From Castellaniella sp040276085 (GTDB lineage: Bacteria > Pseudomonadota > Gammaproteobacteria > Burkholderiales > Burkholderiaceae_B): 64,000 bases of DNA. The notes beneath the pieces were generated by a model. It ran no database searches and was not told the DNA's origin. It saw nothing but the letters and a program-made list of their open reading frames with translations. Shown here in pieces: positions 55,055-63,619 of this stretch; the first letter of the stretch is position 1, and every line of letters begins with the position of its first letter. The DNA is taken from assembly GCF_040276085.1 (NCBI RefSeq), contig NZ_JBELOK010000001.1, positions 248,001 to 312,000 on the forward strand, given 5' to 3'. The position numbers and the translations under genes are program-made.

Positions 55055-56284
55055 TTACGCCTGGACCATCAGCTGATCCAGCAGCTCGATCCAGTGGCGC
55101 ACCGGCGTCTGGGTACCCGACTGCAGGTGGCAGATGCAGCCGATATTGCTGGACACGATCATGTCGGCACCAAGCTTTTCCAGCGAAGCGACCTTGCGCT
55201 CGCGCAGCTGATGGGAAAGCTCGGGCTGCATGATGGAATACGTACCCGCCGAGCCGCAGCACAAGTGGCTGTCGGCGGGCAGCTGCACCGGTATGCCCAG
55301 ATTCTTCAGCAGCCCCTCGACCAGGCCCCGCAGGCGCTGACCATGCTGCAGCGTGCACGGCGGGTGATAGGCGACCTTGCGCGCGGCCTCTTTGGAGATG
55401 CGCTCGCTCAGCGGCCCGATGAACTGCGGCAGAATCTCGGCCACATCTTTGGTCAGTTCGCTGATGCGCTGGGCCTTTTCGGCATAGGCCGGGTCGAGCC
55501 GCAGCAGGTGGCCGTAGTCTTTGACCGTGACCCCGCAACCCGAGGCGTTCATCACGATGGCTTCGGCACCCTGCTCCACGTACGGCCACCAGGCGTCGAT
55601 ATTGCGCCGCGCATCGTTCAGGGCCTCTTCGTGATAGCTCAGGTGCAGGCGGATGGCGCCGCAGCACCCCGCCTTGGGCGCAATCACGATCTGTATGCCC
55701 AGCGCATCGAAGACGCGAGCCGTGGCGATATTGATGTTGGGCTGCATGGAAGGCTGCACGCAGCCGGCCAGCATCAGCATCTTGCGCGCGTGGGTCCGCG
55801 TGGGCCAGGCCAGCTTGGGCGTGGCCGCGGGCACCTTGTCGCGCAAGGTTTGCGGCAGCAGCGGGCGCACCCGCTGCCCCAGCCAGAAGGCGCTGGCAAA
55901 CCACTTGCCGCTGGGCAGGAAGCTGGCCAGCGTGCGGCGCAGCAGGCGCTGGCCCGTGGGGCGGGCCACCTGCTCTTCCACCACCTTGCGGCCAATCTCG
56001 ACCAGGCGGCCATACTCGACCCCGGAAGGACAGGTGGTCTCGCAATTGCGGCAGGTCAGGCAGCGGTCCAGGTGGCTTTGCGTCTTCTGCGTGACCGGAC
56101 TGCCCTCGAGCATTTCCTTCATCAGATAGATGCGCCCGCGCGGGCCGTCGAGCTCGTCGCCCGTGAGCTGGTACGTGGGGCAGGTGGCCGTGCAAAAGCC
56201 GCAATGCACGCACTTGCGAAGAATCGCTTCGGCCTCTTCGCCATCGGGCGTGTGGCGGATGAATTCGGCAAGACTCGTCTGCAT
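55055..56284 (-). CDS. glcF: glycolate oxidase iron-sulfur subunit GlcF
   Basis: 409 aa. Two ferredoxin-type 4Fe-4S motifs near the N-terminus (CVHCGFCTATCP about 21-32 and CLTCRNCETTCP about 74-85) and two CCG-type motifs (PKAGCCGAIRLHLSY and HLCCGSAGTYS). It carries electrons from GlcD/E to the respiratory chain in the oxidation of glycolate to glyoxylate. Last gene of glcDEF, 1 bp after glcE. Confidence 0.95.
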   Translation of the reverse strand: MQTSLAEFIRHTPDGEEAEAILRKCVHCGFCTATCPTYQLTGDELDGPRGRIYLMKEMLEGSPVTQKTQSHLDRCLTCRNCETTCPSGVEYGRLVEIGRKVVEEQVARPTGQRLLRRTLASFLPSGKWFASAFWLGQRVRPLLPQTLRDKVPAATPKLAWPTRTHARKMLMLAGCVQPSMQPNINIATARVFDALGIQIVIAPKAGCCGAIRLHLSYHEEALNDARRNIDAWWPYVEQGAEAIVMNASGCGVTVKDYGHLLRLDPAYAEKAQRISELTKDVAEILPQFIGPLSERISKEAARKVAYHPPCTLQHGQRLRGLVEGLLKNLGIPVQLPADSHLCCGSAGTYSIMQPELSHQLRERKVASLEKLGADMIVSSNIGCICHLQSGTQTPVRHWIELLDQLMVQA

Positions 56285-56285
56285 A

Positions 56286-57440
56286 TTAGAAGTCCGGATA
56301 CATTCTGCTGCGATTAAAGATACGGGCGGGATCGAAGGCGTTTTTCAGGCCTTGGTGAATGGCCGCCAGCGCCGGAGCCAGGGGCGTGAACGTACTGTCC
56401 GTGCCCGCCCCTTCGCCGCGCCGCATCAGGGTGGCGTGGCCGCCCGCCTGCACGGCGGCGGCGCGCACCGCCGCGCCGCGCGCCGGCATCACGCGCAGCC
56501 AGCGCTGCATGCCGCCCCATTCGATCAGCGTTTCATCGACATCGACGCGGCCCTCGTCCGAGGCCCACGACAGCGGGGGCGTGGCCGCCGGCAAGGCAAC
56601 GCGCCACAAGTCGCGCGCCGCCGAGCGGGTAGTGAAAAACGGGTGGCTACGCTCGCGCAGGGATTGCCAGAAGGCCGCCGCCTGCGCATCGTCCAGGCGC
56701 TCACCGCCCAGGCGCTGCTGCGCGGCCTGAACCGCGGCCTGCGCGCCGTCCAGGCGCAGCGTGAGCACGCCGTCGTACCAGGCGCTGGCCGAAAGAGGCA
56801 GTGCCTGCCCCGCCCAGGTATCCATCTGGCTCAGGGCGTGCGCCTGGTCCAGGGAAAACCGCAGCGTGCAGCCCGCCGTGGGGCGAGGCAGCACCTTCAC
56901 CGACGCTTCCAGCACCACGCCCAGGGTACCCAGGGACCCGGCCATCAGGCGCGCCACGTCGTAGCCCGCCACGTTCTTCATGACCTGGCCGCCAAAGTTC
57001 AACACCTTGCCATGGCCTTCCAGCAGCACGGCGCCCAGCATGAAGTCGCGCGGCGCGCCCACGTAGGCGCGGCGCGGACCGGCCAGGCCGGCGGCCACAC
57101 AGCCGCCAAAGGTGGCGCCCTCGCCAAAGTGCGGCGGCTCGAAGGGCAGGATTTGCTGGTTGGCCGCCAGGGCGGCCTCGATCTCGGCCAGCGGCGTGCC
57201 GCAACGGGCCGTGATCACCAGCTCGGCGGGGTCGTAGGCCACGATGCCGGCGTACTCCCGCGTGTCGAACAGGTCGCCCACCAGCGCCTCGCCATACCAG
57301 TCTTTCGTGCCGCCCCCGCGCAGCCTGAGCGGCTTGCCATGGGCCGTGGCATCGGTCACCCGCTCGCGCCATTGGGTCACGATCGCGCTGGCGTTGGAGC
57401 GGGCCACGCCGCCCTCTTGCTGGATCTTGTCTTCAGCCAT
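56286..57440 (-). CDS. glcE: glycolate oxidase FAD subunit GlcE
   Basis: 384 aa from the ATG at 57438-57440. FAD-binding PCMH-type domain with KPLRLRGGGTKDW, GATFGGCVAAGLAGPRRAYVG and NVAGYDVARLMAGSLGTLGVV, as in GlcE. The start overlaps the stop of glcD by one base (TGATG), a sign of coupled translation. A longer frame (to 57725) is only an artefact of the overlap. Confidence 0.95.
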   Translation of the reverse strand: MAEDKIQQEGGVARSNASAIVTQWRERVTDATAHGKPLRLRGGGTKDWYGEALVGDLFDTREYAGIVAYDPAELVITARCGTPLAEIEAALAANQQILPFEPPHFGEGATFGGCVAAGLAGPRRAYVGAPRDFMLGAVLLEGHGKVLNFGGQVMKNVAGYDVARLMAGSLGTLGVVLEASVKVLPRPTAGCTLRFSLDQAHALSQMDTWAGQALPLSASAWYDGVLTLRLDGAQAAVQAAQQRLGGERLDDAQAAAFWQSLRERSHPFFTTRSAARDLWRVALPAATPPLSWASDEGRVDVDETLIEWGGMQRWLRVMPARGAAVRAAAVQAGGHATLMRRGEGAGTDSTFTPLAPALAAIHQGLKNAFDPARIFNRSRMYPDF

Positions 57441-58972
57441 CAGAACCTCGGCAATTCCGGATGCGGCAGCTGGCCGCGATGAATGTGCATCTTGCCGTAT
57501 TCGGCGCAGCGGGCCCGCGTGGGAATGTTCTTCCCCGGATTGAGCCGGCCCGTGGGGTCGAACGCGTGCTTGACGGCAAAGAAGGCGTCGCGCTCGTCGG
57601 GGCTGAACTGCACGCACATGGAGTTGATCTTTTCCACTCCCACGCCGTGTTCGCCGGTGACGGTGCCCCCCAGGCTTACACAGGTCTCTAGAATGTCGGC
57701 GCCGAATTTCTCGGCGCGATGCCACTCCTCCACGTTTTCGCCATTGAAGAGGATGAGCGGGTGCATGTTGCCGTCGCCCGCGTGAAACACGTTGATGCAG
57801 CGCAGCTCATAGCGCCCTTCCATCTCGGAGATGCGCTTGAGCAGCGTGCCGATGTGGCGGCGCGGGATGGTGCCGTCCATGCAGTAGTAGTCGGGCGACA
57901 GGCGCCCGGCCGCCGGGAAGGCGTTCTTGCGCCCCGACCAGAACCGCAGCCGCTCGGCATCGTCGCGCGACACCTGCAGGCGCGTGGCGCCCGCCTCGCG
58001 CAGCACGCGGCTCATGTGCTCGATCTCTTCGGCCACCTCTTCGGTGGTGCCGTCCGACTCGCACAGCAGGATGGCGGCGGCATCGAGATCGTAGCCGGCG
58101 TGAACGAATTCCTCGACGGCGCGCGTGGCCGGCTTGTCCATCATTTCGAGCCCGGCGGGAATGATGCCAGCCGCAATGATGGCCGCCACGGCATCGCCCC
58201 CCTTCTCCACCGAGTCGAAGCTGGCCATGATGACCTGCGCCAGCTGCGGGCTGGGAATGAGCTTCACGGTGATTTCCACGGCCACGGCAAACATGCCCTC
58301 GCTGCCGATATACACGCCCAGCAGGTCCAGCCCCGGCGCATCGGGGGCCAGCGAGCCAAATTCGACCATTTCGCCCTGCACGTTGAAGGCCCGCACGCGC
58401 AACACGTTGTTGACGGTGAGCCCGTACTTCAGGCAGTGCACGCCGCCGGAATTTTCCGACACGTTGCCGCCGATGCTGCAGGCAATTTGCGAGGACGGGT
58501 CGGGGGCGTAGTACAGGCCGTAGGGCGCCGCGGCCTCGGAAACGGCCAGGTTACGCACCCCCGGCTGCACGGTGGCCGTGCGGGTGACGGGGTCGACCTT
58601 CAAAATGCGGTTGAAGCGCGCCAGCGACAGCACGATGCCATCGGTGCGCGGCAAGGCCCCGCCCGACAGACCCGTGCCCGAGCCTCGCGGCACCACCGGA
58701 ATCTGGCGCGCATAGCAAAACTGCAAAATGGCCTGCACCTGTGCTTCGGTTTCGGGCAGGGCCACGGCCAGGGGCAGCTGGCGGTAGGCGGCCAGCCCGT
58801 CGCATTCATACGGGGCCAGGTCCTCGCGCTCGGTCAGCAGCCGGCAGCCGGGCACGACCGCCCGCAGGGCCTGAAACAAGGCTTGCGGATCTTCCGGCGC
58901 CTTGCCCATGGGGGCCTGGCTTTCCTGCAGTTGCACATCTGGGCTCTGCTCGTACACGGCATCGGTCGACAT
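57440..58972 (-). CDS. glcD: glycolate oxidase FAD subunit GlcD
   Basis: 510 aa. FAD-binding domain VVPRGSGTGLSGGALP (about 95-110) and GGNVSENSGGVHCLKYG. The C-terminal substrate domain has FHAGDGNMHPLIL and TGEHGVGVEK, diagnostic of GlcD and D-lactate dehydrogenase-type flavoproteins. With GlcE and GlcF it forms the membrane-associated glycolate oxidase complex. First gene of the operon, divergent from a FadR-type regulator with an operator-like TGGTATACCA between them. Confidence 0.96.
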   Translation of the reverse strand: MSTDAVYEQSPDVQLQESQAPMGKAPEDPQALFQALRAVVPGCRLLTEREDLAPYECDGLAAYRQLPLAVALPETEAQVQAILQFCYARQIPVVPRGSGTGLSGGALPRTDGIVLSLARFNRILKVDPVTRTATVQPGVRNLAVSEAAAPYGLYYAPDPSSQIACSIGGNVSENSGGVHCLKYGLTVNNVLRVRAFNVQGEMVEFGSLAPDAPGLDLLGVYIGSEGMFAVAVEITVKLIPSPQLAQVIMASFDSVEKGGDAVAAIIAAGIIPAGLEMMDKPATRAVEEFVHAGYDLDAAAILLCESDGTTEEVAEEIEHMSRVLREAGATRLQVSRDDAERLRFWSGRKNAFPAAGRLSPDYYCMDGTIPRRHIGTLLKRISEMEGRYELRCINVFHAGDGNMHPLILFNGENVEEWHRAEKFGADILETCVSLGGTVTGEHGVGVEKINSMCVQFSPDERDAFFAVKHAFDPTGRLNPGKNIPTRARCAEYGKMHIHRGQLPHPELPRF

Positions 58973-59053
58973 AGGGTCTCCGGTCCAAGAGACAGGGCGC
59001 CAAGCCCCATCGGTAGGTCAATGAGAGGTGCCCGGCAAGCCGCCTGACAGGCT

Positions 59054-59063
59054 TGGTATACCA
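59054..59063. promoter_or_regulatory. TGGTATACCA operator between glcD and its regulator
   Basis: A perfect 10-bp palindrome in the 133-bp divergent gap. It matches the TGGTnnnACCA-type sites bound by FadR/GlcC/PdhR regulators. It is 82 bp from the glcD start and 43 bp from the regulator start. Confidence 0.7.
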
Positions 59064-59105
59064 GTACACCAGAATACCGTATGATTATAGCCATAAGGAA
59101 CTGCA

Positions 59106-59849
59106 TTGTCTGCCATGGTATTCACTCCCGTTACCCCGCCCGTACGCACCCGTTTGTCCGACATCGTCTACGATCAGCTCGAAGGCATGGTGGCCGAAGG
59201 CGTGCTGCGCCCCGGCCAGGCCCTGCCCTCGGAACGCGAGCTCGCCCAGCAGCTGGGCGTCTCGCGCCCGCCGCTGCGCGAAGCGCTGCTCAAGCTGGAA
59301 TCCCGCCAGCTGATCGAGGGGCGCGCGGGCGGCGGCTACCGCATCGCCAACGCCAGCGCGGTGCGCATTGCCGACCCGCTGGAACAATTGATGGCGCACC
59401 ACCCCCAGGCGGCCGAAGACATGCTCGAGATGCGCGAAGTGCTGGAAGCCATGGCGGTGCGCCTGGCGGCCACCCGCGCCACCGAGGCCGACCTGCAGCG
59501 GCTGCTGAAGGCCACCGAGGCGCTGGAAGCCGCCTTTGCGCGCCACCAGAACACAGAGGCAGTGGACGAGCTTGCGGCTCTGGATGCACAATTTCACCTG
59601 GCGCTGGCCGAGGCCACCCATAACGTCGCGCTGATTCACACCGTGCACGCCATCGGCGACCTGCTGCGCAGCACCGTCATTCAAAGCTACCAGGCCATCC
59701 AGCGCAGCGAGGGCGCGCTCGAGAGCCTGATCGAACAGCATCGGGTCATTCTCGATGCCGTCGCGCTGCACGACCCGGACAAAGCCCAGGAAGCCGTGCA
59801 CACGCACCTGGCCTTCATTAAGCACACCGCAAGCAGGGCTTTGGTATAA
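59106..59849 (+). CDS. FadR-subfamily GntR regulator, probable glycolate regulator (GlcC-like)
   Basis: 247 aa if the TTG at 59106 is used; AAGGAA sits 8 bp before it. The nearest ATG (59115) would be 17 bp from that site, so the TTG is preferred. Winged helix GQALPSERELAQQLGVSRPPLREALLKLE and FCD domain (DAQFHLALAEATHNVALI). Divergent from glcDEF and therefore its likely regulator, responding to glycolate. Named GlcC-like by position and family; it has not been proven. Confidence 0.85.
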   Translation: MSAMVFTPVTPPVRTRLSDIVYDQLEGMVAEGVLRPGQALPSERELAQQLGVSRPPLREALLKLESRQLIEGRAGGGYRIANASAVRIADPLEQLMAHHPQAAEDMLEMREVLEAMAVRLAATRATEADLQRLLKATEALEAAFARHQNTEAVDELAALDAQFHLALAEATHNVALIHTVHAIGDLLRSTVIQSYQAIQRSEGALESLIEQHRVILDAVALHDPDKAQEAVHTHLAFIKHTASRALV

Positions 59850-59928
59850 CGAGGCCCGCCGTGCGCAGTAAAGTTGACTGAAATACACCACTATTCAAAG
59901 TGATCCATAATCGCATACAATGGTTAAA

Positions 59929-59947
59929 AATATATCAGTCATATATT
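59929..59947. promoter_or_regulatory. AT-rich inverted repeat upstream of a GntR gene
   Basis: AATATAT-cagtc-ATATATT, perfect 7-bp arms, centred 44 bp upstream of the ATG at 59982. Likely an autoregulatory operator of that GntR protein; inferred from position only. The rest of the 132-bp gap shows nothing else. Confidence 0.45.
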
Positions 59948-59981
59948 AGAAGCCAGACCACGTCACGGCGGAGCCATATCC

Positions 59982-60704
59982 ATGTCAAACCTCACTGAAA
60001 TAAAAAAGGCCATGCCCCGCGTCACTGAAGAATCCAGTCCCTCCTCCGTGACCAAGCAGCGCCAGTCCAAGCCCAGCCTGACGGAACAAGCCTACTCACA
60101 AATCGAAGAGGCCATCGTCACTCTGAAGCTCGCGCCGGGCACCGCGGTCTCTGAACAAATGCTCAGCGACATGACCGGCATCGGCCGCACCCCCATCCGG
60201 GAAGCCATTCAACGGCTGGCGCGTGAACACCTCATCTTCATTTTGCCGCAACGCGGCCTGCTGATTCCCCACGTCGATACCCGCAAGCAGCTCAAGCTGC
60301 TCAAAACGCGCCGCGAGGTCGAGCGCCTGATCTGCCGCAGCGCGGCCCACAGCGCCACGATCGAGGAACGCGCGGGCTTCGCGCGCGTGGCCGAAACCTT
60401 TCTGGCCGCCTCCAAGGCCGACGACGGCTTGCGCTTCATGCGCGCCGACCGCGAGTTCAACGAGCTCAGCCTGATCGCCGCCCGCAACGAATTTGCCGAG
60501 GGCGCCATGCGCCTGATGCAGGGGCTGTCGCGCCGCTTCTGGTACATTCACTATAAGCAAACGGCCGACCTGCCCGAAATCGCGCGGCTGCACGCCGCCA
60601 TCGCCCAGGCCATTGCCGACGGCGAAGAGCAGGCCGCGGCCGATTGCCTGGACCGCCTGATCGACAACATCGAAGAGTTCACGCACGCAACCCTGTTGTC
60701 CTGA
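59982..60704 (+). CDS. GntR-family regulator (FCD domain)
   Basis: 240 aa. A charged tail of about 35 residues precedes the winged helix (LAPGTAVSEQMLSDMTGIGRTPIREAIQRLAREHLI). The FCD domain is helical (FMRADREFNELSLIAARNEF), but the expected Asp-x3-His metal ligand reads D-R-E-F-N, so metal binding may be absent. The nearest downstream gene is the thiol-dioxygenase-like cupin at 60794, a possible target. Confidence 0.85.
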   Translation: MSNLTEIKKAMPRVTEESSPSSVTKQRQSKPSLTEQAYSQIEEAIVTLKLAPGTAVSEQMLSDMTGIGRTPIREAIQRLAREHLIFILPQRGLLIPHVDTRKQLKLLKTRREVERLICRSAAHSATIEERAGFARVAETFLAASKADDGLRFMRADREFNELSLIAARNEFAEGAMRLMQGLSRRFWYIHYKQTADLPEIARLHAAIAQAIADGEEQAAADCLDRLIDNIEEFTHATLLS

Positions 60705-60793
60705 GGCTGAATTCCCCGGCGCAGCACGCCCGTCGTCAGCCAGAGGTACGTGAGGGCGCCTGCGTCTACTCCTTCGACTCAAGAGGCTCTCAC

Positions 60794-61375
60794 ATGGCAA
60801 CGGAAAGGCTGTTGGACGCGGTGCAAAAACTCACTCAACTGGCCCAGCAAACCGGGCCCGACGAGACGCTGGTGCTGCAGCAGGCGGGCGGCGTCATCCG
60901 CGACCTGGTAGCCCACGACGACTGGCTGCCGCCTGAAATGGCGCAATCCGACCCCATCCACTACCGTCAGTACCTGCTGTACGGCGACCCGCTGGACCGG
61001 TTCTCGCTTGTGAGCTTCGTCTGGGGGCCGGGCCAGCACACGCCCATCCACAACCACACGGTCTGGGGCGTGATCGGCATGCTGCGCGGCGAAGAGCTCT
61101 CGCAGCCCTTCGGCACCGACGCCCAGGGCCGCTTCGTGGCACAGGGCGAGGAAAGCGTCCTGCACCCCGGGGAAATCACCTGTGTGTCGCCCACGCTGGG
61201 CGATGTCCACCGGGTCAGCAACGCCCATCAAGACCAGGTCTCGATCAGCATCCACCTCTACGGCGGCAACATCGGTCGCATCCGGCGCAGCGTCTACGAC
61301 CCGGCCACCGGCGCGCAAAAGTCCTTCGTCTCGGGCTACTCGAACGCGCAGGTGCCCAACCTCTGGCAGGCCTGA
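60794..61375 (+). CDS. cysteine/3-mercaptopropionate dioxygenase-like cupin
   Basis: 193 aa from the ATG at 60794. Cupin with the non-heme iron histidines in TPIHNHTVWGVIGMLRGEE (about 92-110) and DVHRV (about 140), the 3-His site of thiol dioxygenases, and WLPPEMA...YRQYLLYGDPLDRFSLVSFVWGPG before it. This pattern fits bacterial 3-mercaptopropionate or cysteine dioxygenases, which oxidise the thiol to a sulfinate. Substrate not certain. The gene has its own upstream region and follows the GntR gene by 89 bp. Confidence 0.8.
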   Translation: MATERLLDAVQKLTQLAQQTGPDETLVLQQAGGVIRDLVAHDDWLPPEMAQSDPIHYRQYLLYGDPLDRFSLVSFVWGPGQHTPIHNHTVWGVIGMLRGEELSQPFGTDAQGRFVAQGEESVLHPGEITCVSPTLGDVHRVSNAHQDQVSISIHLYGGNIGRIRRSVYDPATGAQKSFVSGYSNAQVPNLWQA

Positions 61376-61462
61376 GCCGCTGCCGGCGCAGTCAGGCGGG
61401 GGTAATCATCCCTTTAAACCGCAGTGAGTTTGAGTAGAATTTCCTCAATAAGGAAATCTGCA

Positions 61463-61729
61463 ATGAAAACATCACGCTACACCGACAGCCAGATCATGGC
61501 GATCCTCAAGCAAGCCGAGGCAGGCGCGCCGGTGCCGCAGCTTTGCCGGGAACACGGCATGAGCAGCGCCACCTTCTACAAGTGGCGCGCCAAGTACGGC
61601 GGCATGGACACCTCGATGATGGCGCGCCTGAAGGAGCTCGAAGCCGAGAACCGGCAGCTCAAGAAGATGTATGCCGAAGAGCGCCTGAAGGCGGAGATCG
61701 CCCGAGAGATCATCACAAAAAAATGGTAG
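61463..61729 (+). CDS. IS3-family transposase OrfA (second, different IS)
   Basis: 88 aa with helix-turn-helix YTDSQIMAILKQAEAGAPVPQLCREHGMSSATFYKWRAKYG and a coiled coil (LEAENRQLKKMYAEERLKAE). The sequence is related to but clearly different from the orfA at 4591 (about half of the residues identical by eye). It ends in an A7 run (61717-61723), the slip site for -1 frameshifting into orfB. Confidence 0.88.
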   Translation: MKTSRYTDSQIMAILKQAEAGAPVPQLCREHGMSSATFYKWRAKYGGMDTSMMARLKELEAENRQLKKMYAEERLKAEIAREIITKKW

Positions 61730-61993
61730 CGCCGTCTCGACGCAAAGAGGCGGCGCGCAAGGTCTTGGAGCATAGGCGAGTCAGCATCCGCATTGTGTGT
61801 GCAGCGGCGGGCATCAGCGAGAGCTGCTACCACTACCAGGCCAAACTGTCCGAGGAAAATGACGTGATCGCCGACTGGCTGATCCGTTTGACCACGGCCC
61901 AGCGCAACTGGGGTTTTGGGCTGTGCTTTGCATACCTGCGCAACATCAAGGGGTTCACATGGAATCACAAACGGGTCTATCGCATCTACCGGG
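61723..61993 (+). pseudogene. IS3-family orfB interrupted by the second Tn7-like element
   Basis: Read in the -1 frame from the A7 slip site: MVAPSRRKEAARKVLEHR...SISESCYHYQA-type start, then LRNIKGFTWNHKRVYRIYR typical of the HTH_21 part of IS3 transposases. About 90 of some 280 residues are present before the transposon terminus TGTGG at 61994. The catalytic DDE part is missing here. It should resume after the far end of the transposon if the insertion is simple. Confidence 0.85.
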
Positions 61994-62144
61994 TGTGGTA
62001 TCTAAATAAAGTTAGTAAATTTTACGTCTCGAACCCTAGCAAATACGTTACGACTGAAAAGTCTGGAATTAATAAAGTTGGTAAATTTTCGAAGTGTCTG
62101 TCTGGAACAGGCATGATTTCGTGCAAATAAAGTTGGTAATTTTT
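61994..62144 (+). repeat. Tn7-like left end of copy 2 with three TnsB-type sites
   Basis: Sites at 62005-62023, 62071-62089 and 62126-62144, identical in sequence and spacing to those of copy 1, with terminal TGT at 61994. Confidence 0.88.
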
Positions 62145-62177
62145 GGCGTGGTGCAGGCAACGGCGTAGGGTCCCCCG

Positions 62178-62996
62178 TCAAGTAGACGACGGCTGGTAGA
62201 GATTCGGAGCAAGGGGTAGCCGGGGCATAAACTGCACCGGCGGGATGTCGCCCAGTGATTCATGTGGGCGGTATTCGTTGTAATCGATTAGCCATTGTTC
62301 GGTGATGGCCTGCACCTGCTGCAGATTGGCAAACAGGTGAGCGTCGAGCACCTCCGTGCGATACGTCTTGTTGAAGCGCTCGATGAACGCATTCTGATTC
62401 GGTTTTCCGGGCTGGATATAACGCACGGCGATGCCCCGGGCAGCAGCCCATTCGGTGAACGCCAGCGAGACCATCTCCGGCCCGTTGTCCAGCCGTATGG
62501 CCTCAGGAGCCCCATAGCAATTGATCAGGCGATTGAGCACGCGGATCAGGCGCGCTGAAGGGATGGATGTGCCAACCTCGATGGCTAGGCACTCCCGGTT
62601 GGCCTCGTCGATCACGTTCAACGTCCGGAAGCGTCGGCCGCAATACAAGGCATCGTGCATGAAGTCCAATGCCCAGCAGCGATTTGGCTCCAGGGAATGG
62701 TCCAGCGGCTGACGGTGCCGGTCAGTCAGCCGTTTCTTGCAGCGTCGAGGCAAATTCAATCCCATCTCGCAGTACACCCGGTGAACCCGCTTTTTGTTCC
62801 AGCAATGGCCATCGAGCCGCAGCCGTGTGAAGCACTTCCAGAATCCCCAGCGCCCATGCCGGGTCACGATGGCATTGAGCGCATCAATGACCTCGGCATC
62901 GCGCTGCTCTGCCGGAATTGGCCTCTTGTAATACGCCGCCCGCGATAGGCCAGCAATCTGACAGGCACGTGTGATCGAGAGCTTCGATTGCACCAA
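62178..62996 (-). CDS. IS3-family transposase OrfB, copy 2
   Basis: 272 aa, identical to the product of 3740-4558, with the DDE residues in WALDFMHD, RLDNGPE and FIERFN. Expected to be made as an OrfAB frameshift product. Confidence 0.92.
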   Translation of the reverse strand: MVQSKLSITRACQIAGLSRAAYYKRPIPAEQRDAEVIDALNAIVTRHGRWGFWKCFTRLRLDGHCWNKKRVHRVYCEMGLNLPRRCKKRLTDRHRQPLDHSLEPNRCWALDFMHDALYCGRRFRTLNVIDEANRECLAIEVGTSIPSARLIRVLNRLINCYGAPEAIRLDNGPEMVSLAFTEWAAARGIAVRYIQPGKPNQNAFIERFNKTYRTEVLDAHLFANLQQVQAITEQWLIDYNEYRPHESLGDIPPVQFMPRLPLAPNLYQPSST

Positions 62997-63028
62997 CTGC
63001 TCGACGACCTCGCGCCTGGCTGACGGCG

Positions 63029-63295
63029 TCAGGATTTTCGGTTCAGCACATCCTTGATGGCTGAGTTCTCCAGGGCCAGATCCGCGTACATGCGTTTGAG
63101 CTTGGCGTTCTCCGCCTCAAGTTCACGCAGGCGCTGCAACTCGGACACCTGCACGCCCGAGTACTTGCTCTTCCACTGGTAGTACGTGGCGCTGCTGATG
63201 CCGTGCTTGCGGCACAACTCGACGACCGGGATGCCGGCTTCGCCTTCTTTGAGCACCGCAACAATCTGGCTTTCGGTAAATCTGCTTTTCTTCAA
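63029..63295 (-). CDS. IS3-family transposase OrfA, copy 2
   Basis: 88 aa, identical to the product of 4591-4857: helix-turn-helix plus leucine-zipper coiled coil. Confidence 0.92.
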   Translation of the reverse strand: MKKSRFTESQIVAVLKEGEAGIPVVELCRKHGISSATYYQWKSKYSGVQVSELQRLRELEAENAKLKRMYADLALENSAIKDVLNRKS

Positions 63296-63407
63296 GGGAG
63301 TCTCCGATGGAAAGGAGGCTCCGAAATTCTACTGGCTGATGTCTACTCTGAGGGGGATCCTACGACGGCAAATCTTCCCCAGGGTTGGCTCGCAAAGCCC
63401 AGGCGCT

Positions 63408-63602
63408 TTACGCCTGCACATCAGGCTGAAGCTCGGACATCGCGGTGTTCGGACCTTTTGAGTCAGAACTTCCGAAAGCCATTTCAGACTCCATCCTCTG
63501 TGACCATGCCAGCCGCAGCAACCCGCGCAGCAGGTAGTCGCGCACGATATGCACGCTCCCCCCGGCCTCAAGAGCCAGCCGGGATACCGTGTAGGAGTTC
63601 AT
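63408..63602 (-). pseudogene. merD: merD 5' fragment, copy 2
   Basis: Identical to 4970-5164: 30 merD codons followed by unrelated sequence. Its presence in both copies shows that merD was already broken before duplication. Confidence 0.8.
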
Positions 63603-63619
63603 CGAACACCTCCTTTTCC

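Larger units (their letters stand above)
62165..63363 (-). mobile_element. IS3-family insertion sequence in copy 2
   Basis: Same element and same location within the transposon as 3727-4925, with the same imperfect inverted repeats. Its presence in both copies dates the IS insertion before the transposon duplication. Confidence 0.85.

Noticed and set aside
61376..61462. Exact left terminal repeat of the second IS3 element
   Set aside because: With the right end outside the visible sequence, no inverted partner is available, so the boundary cannot be fixed.
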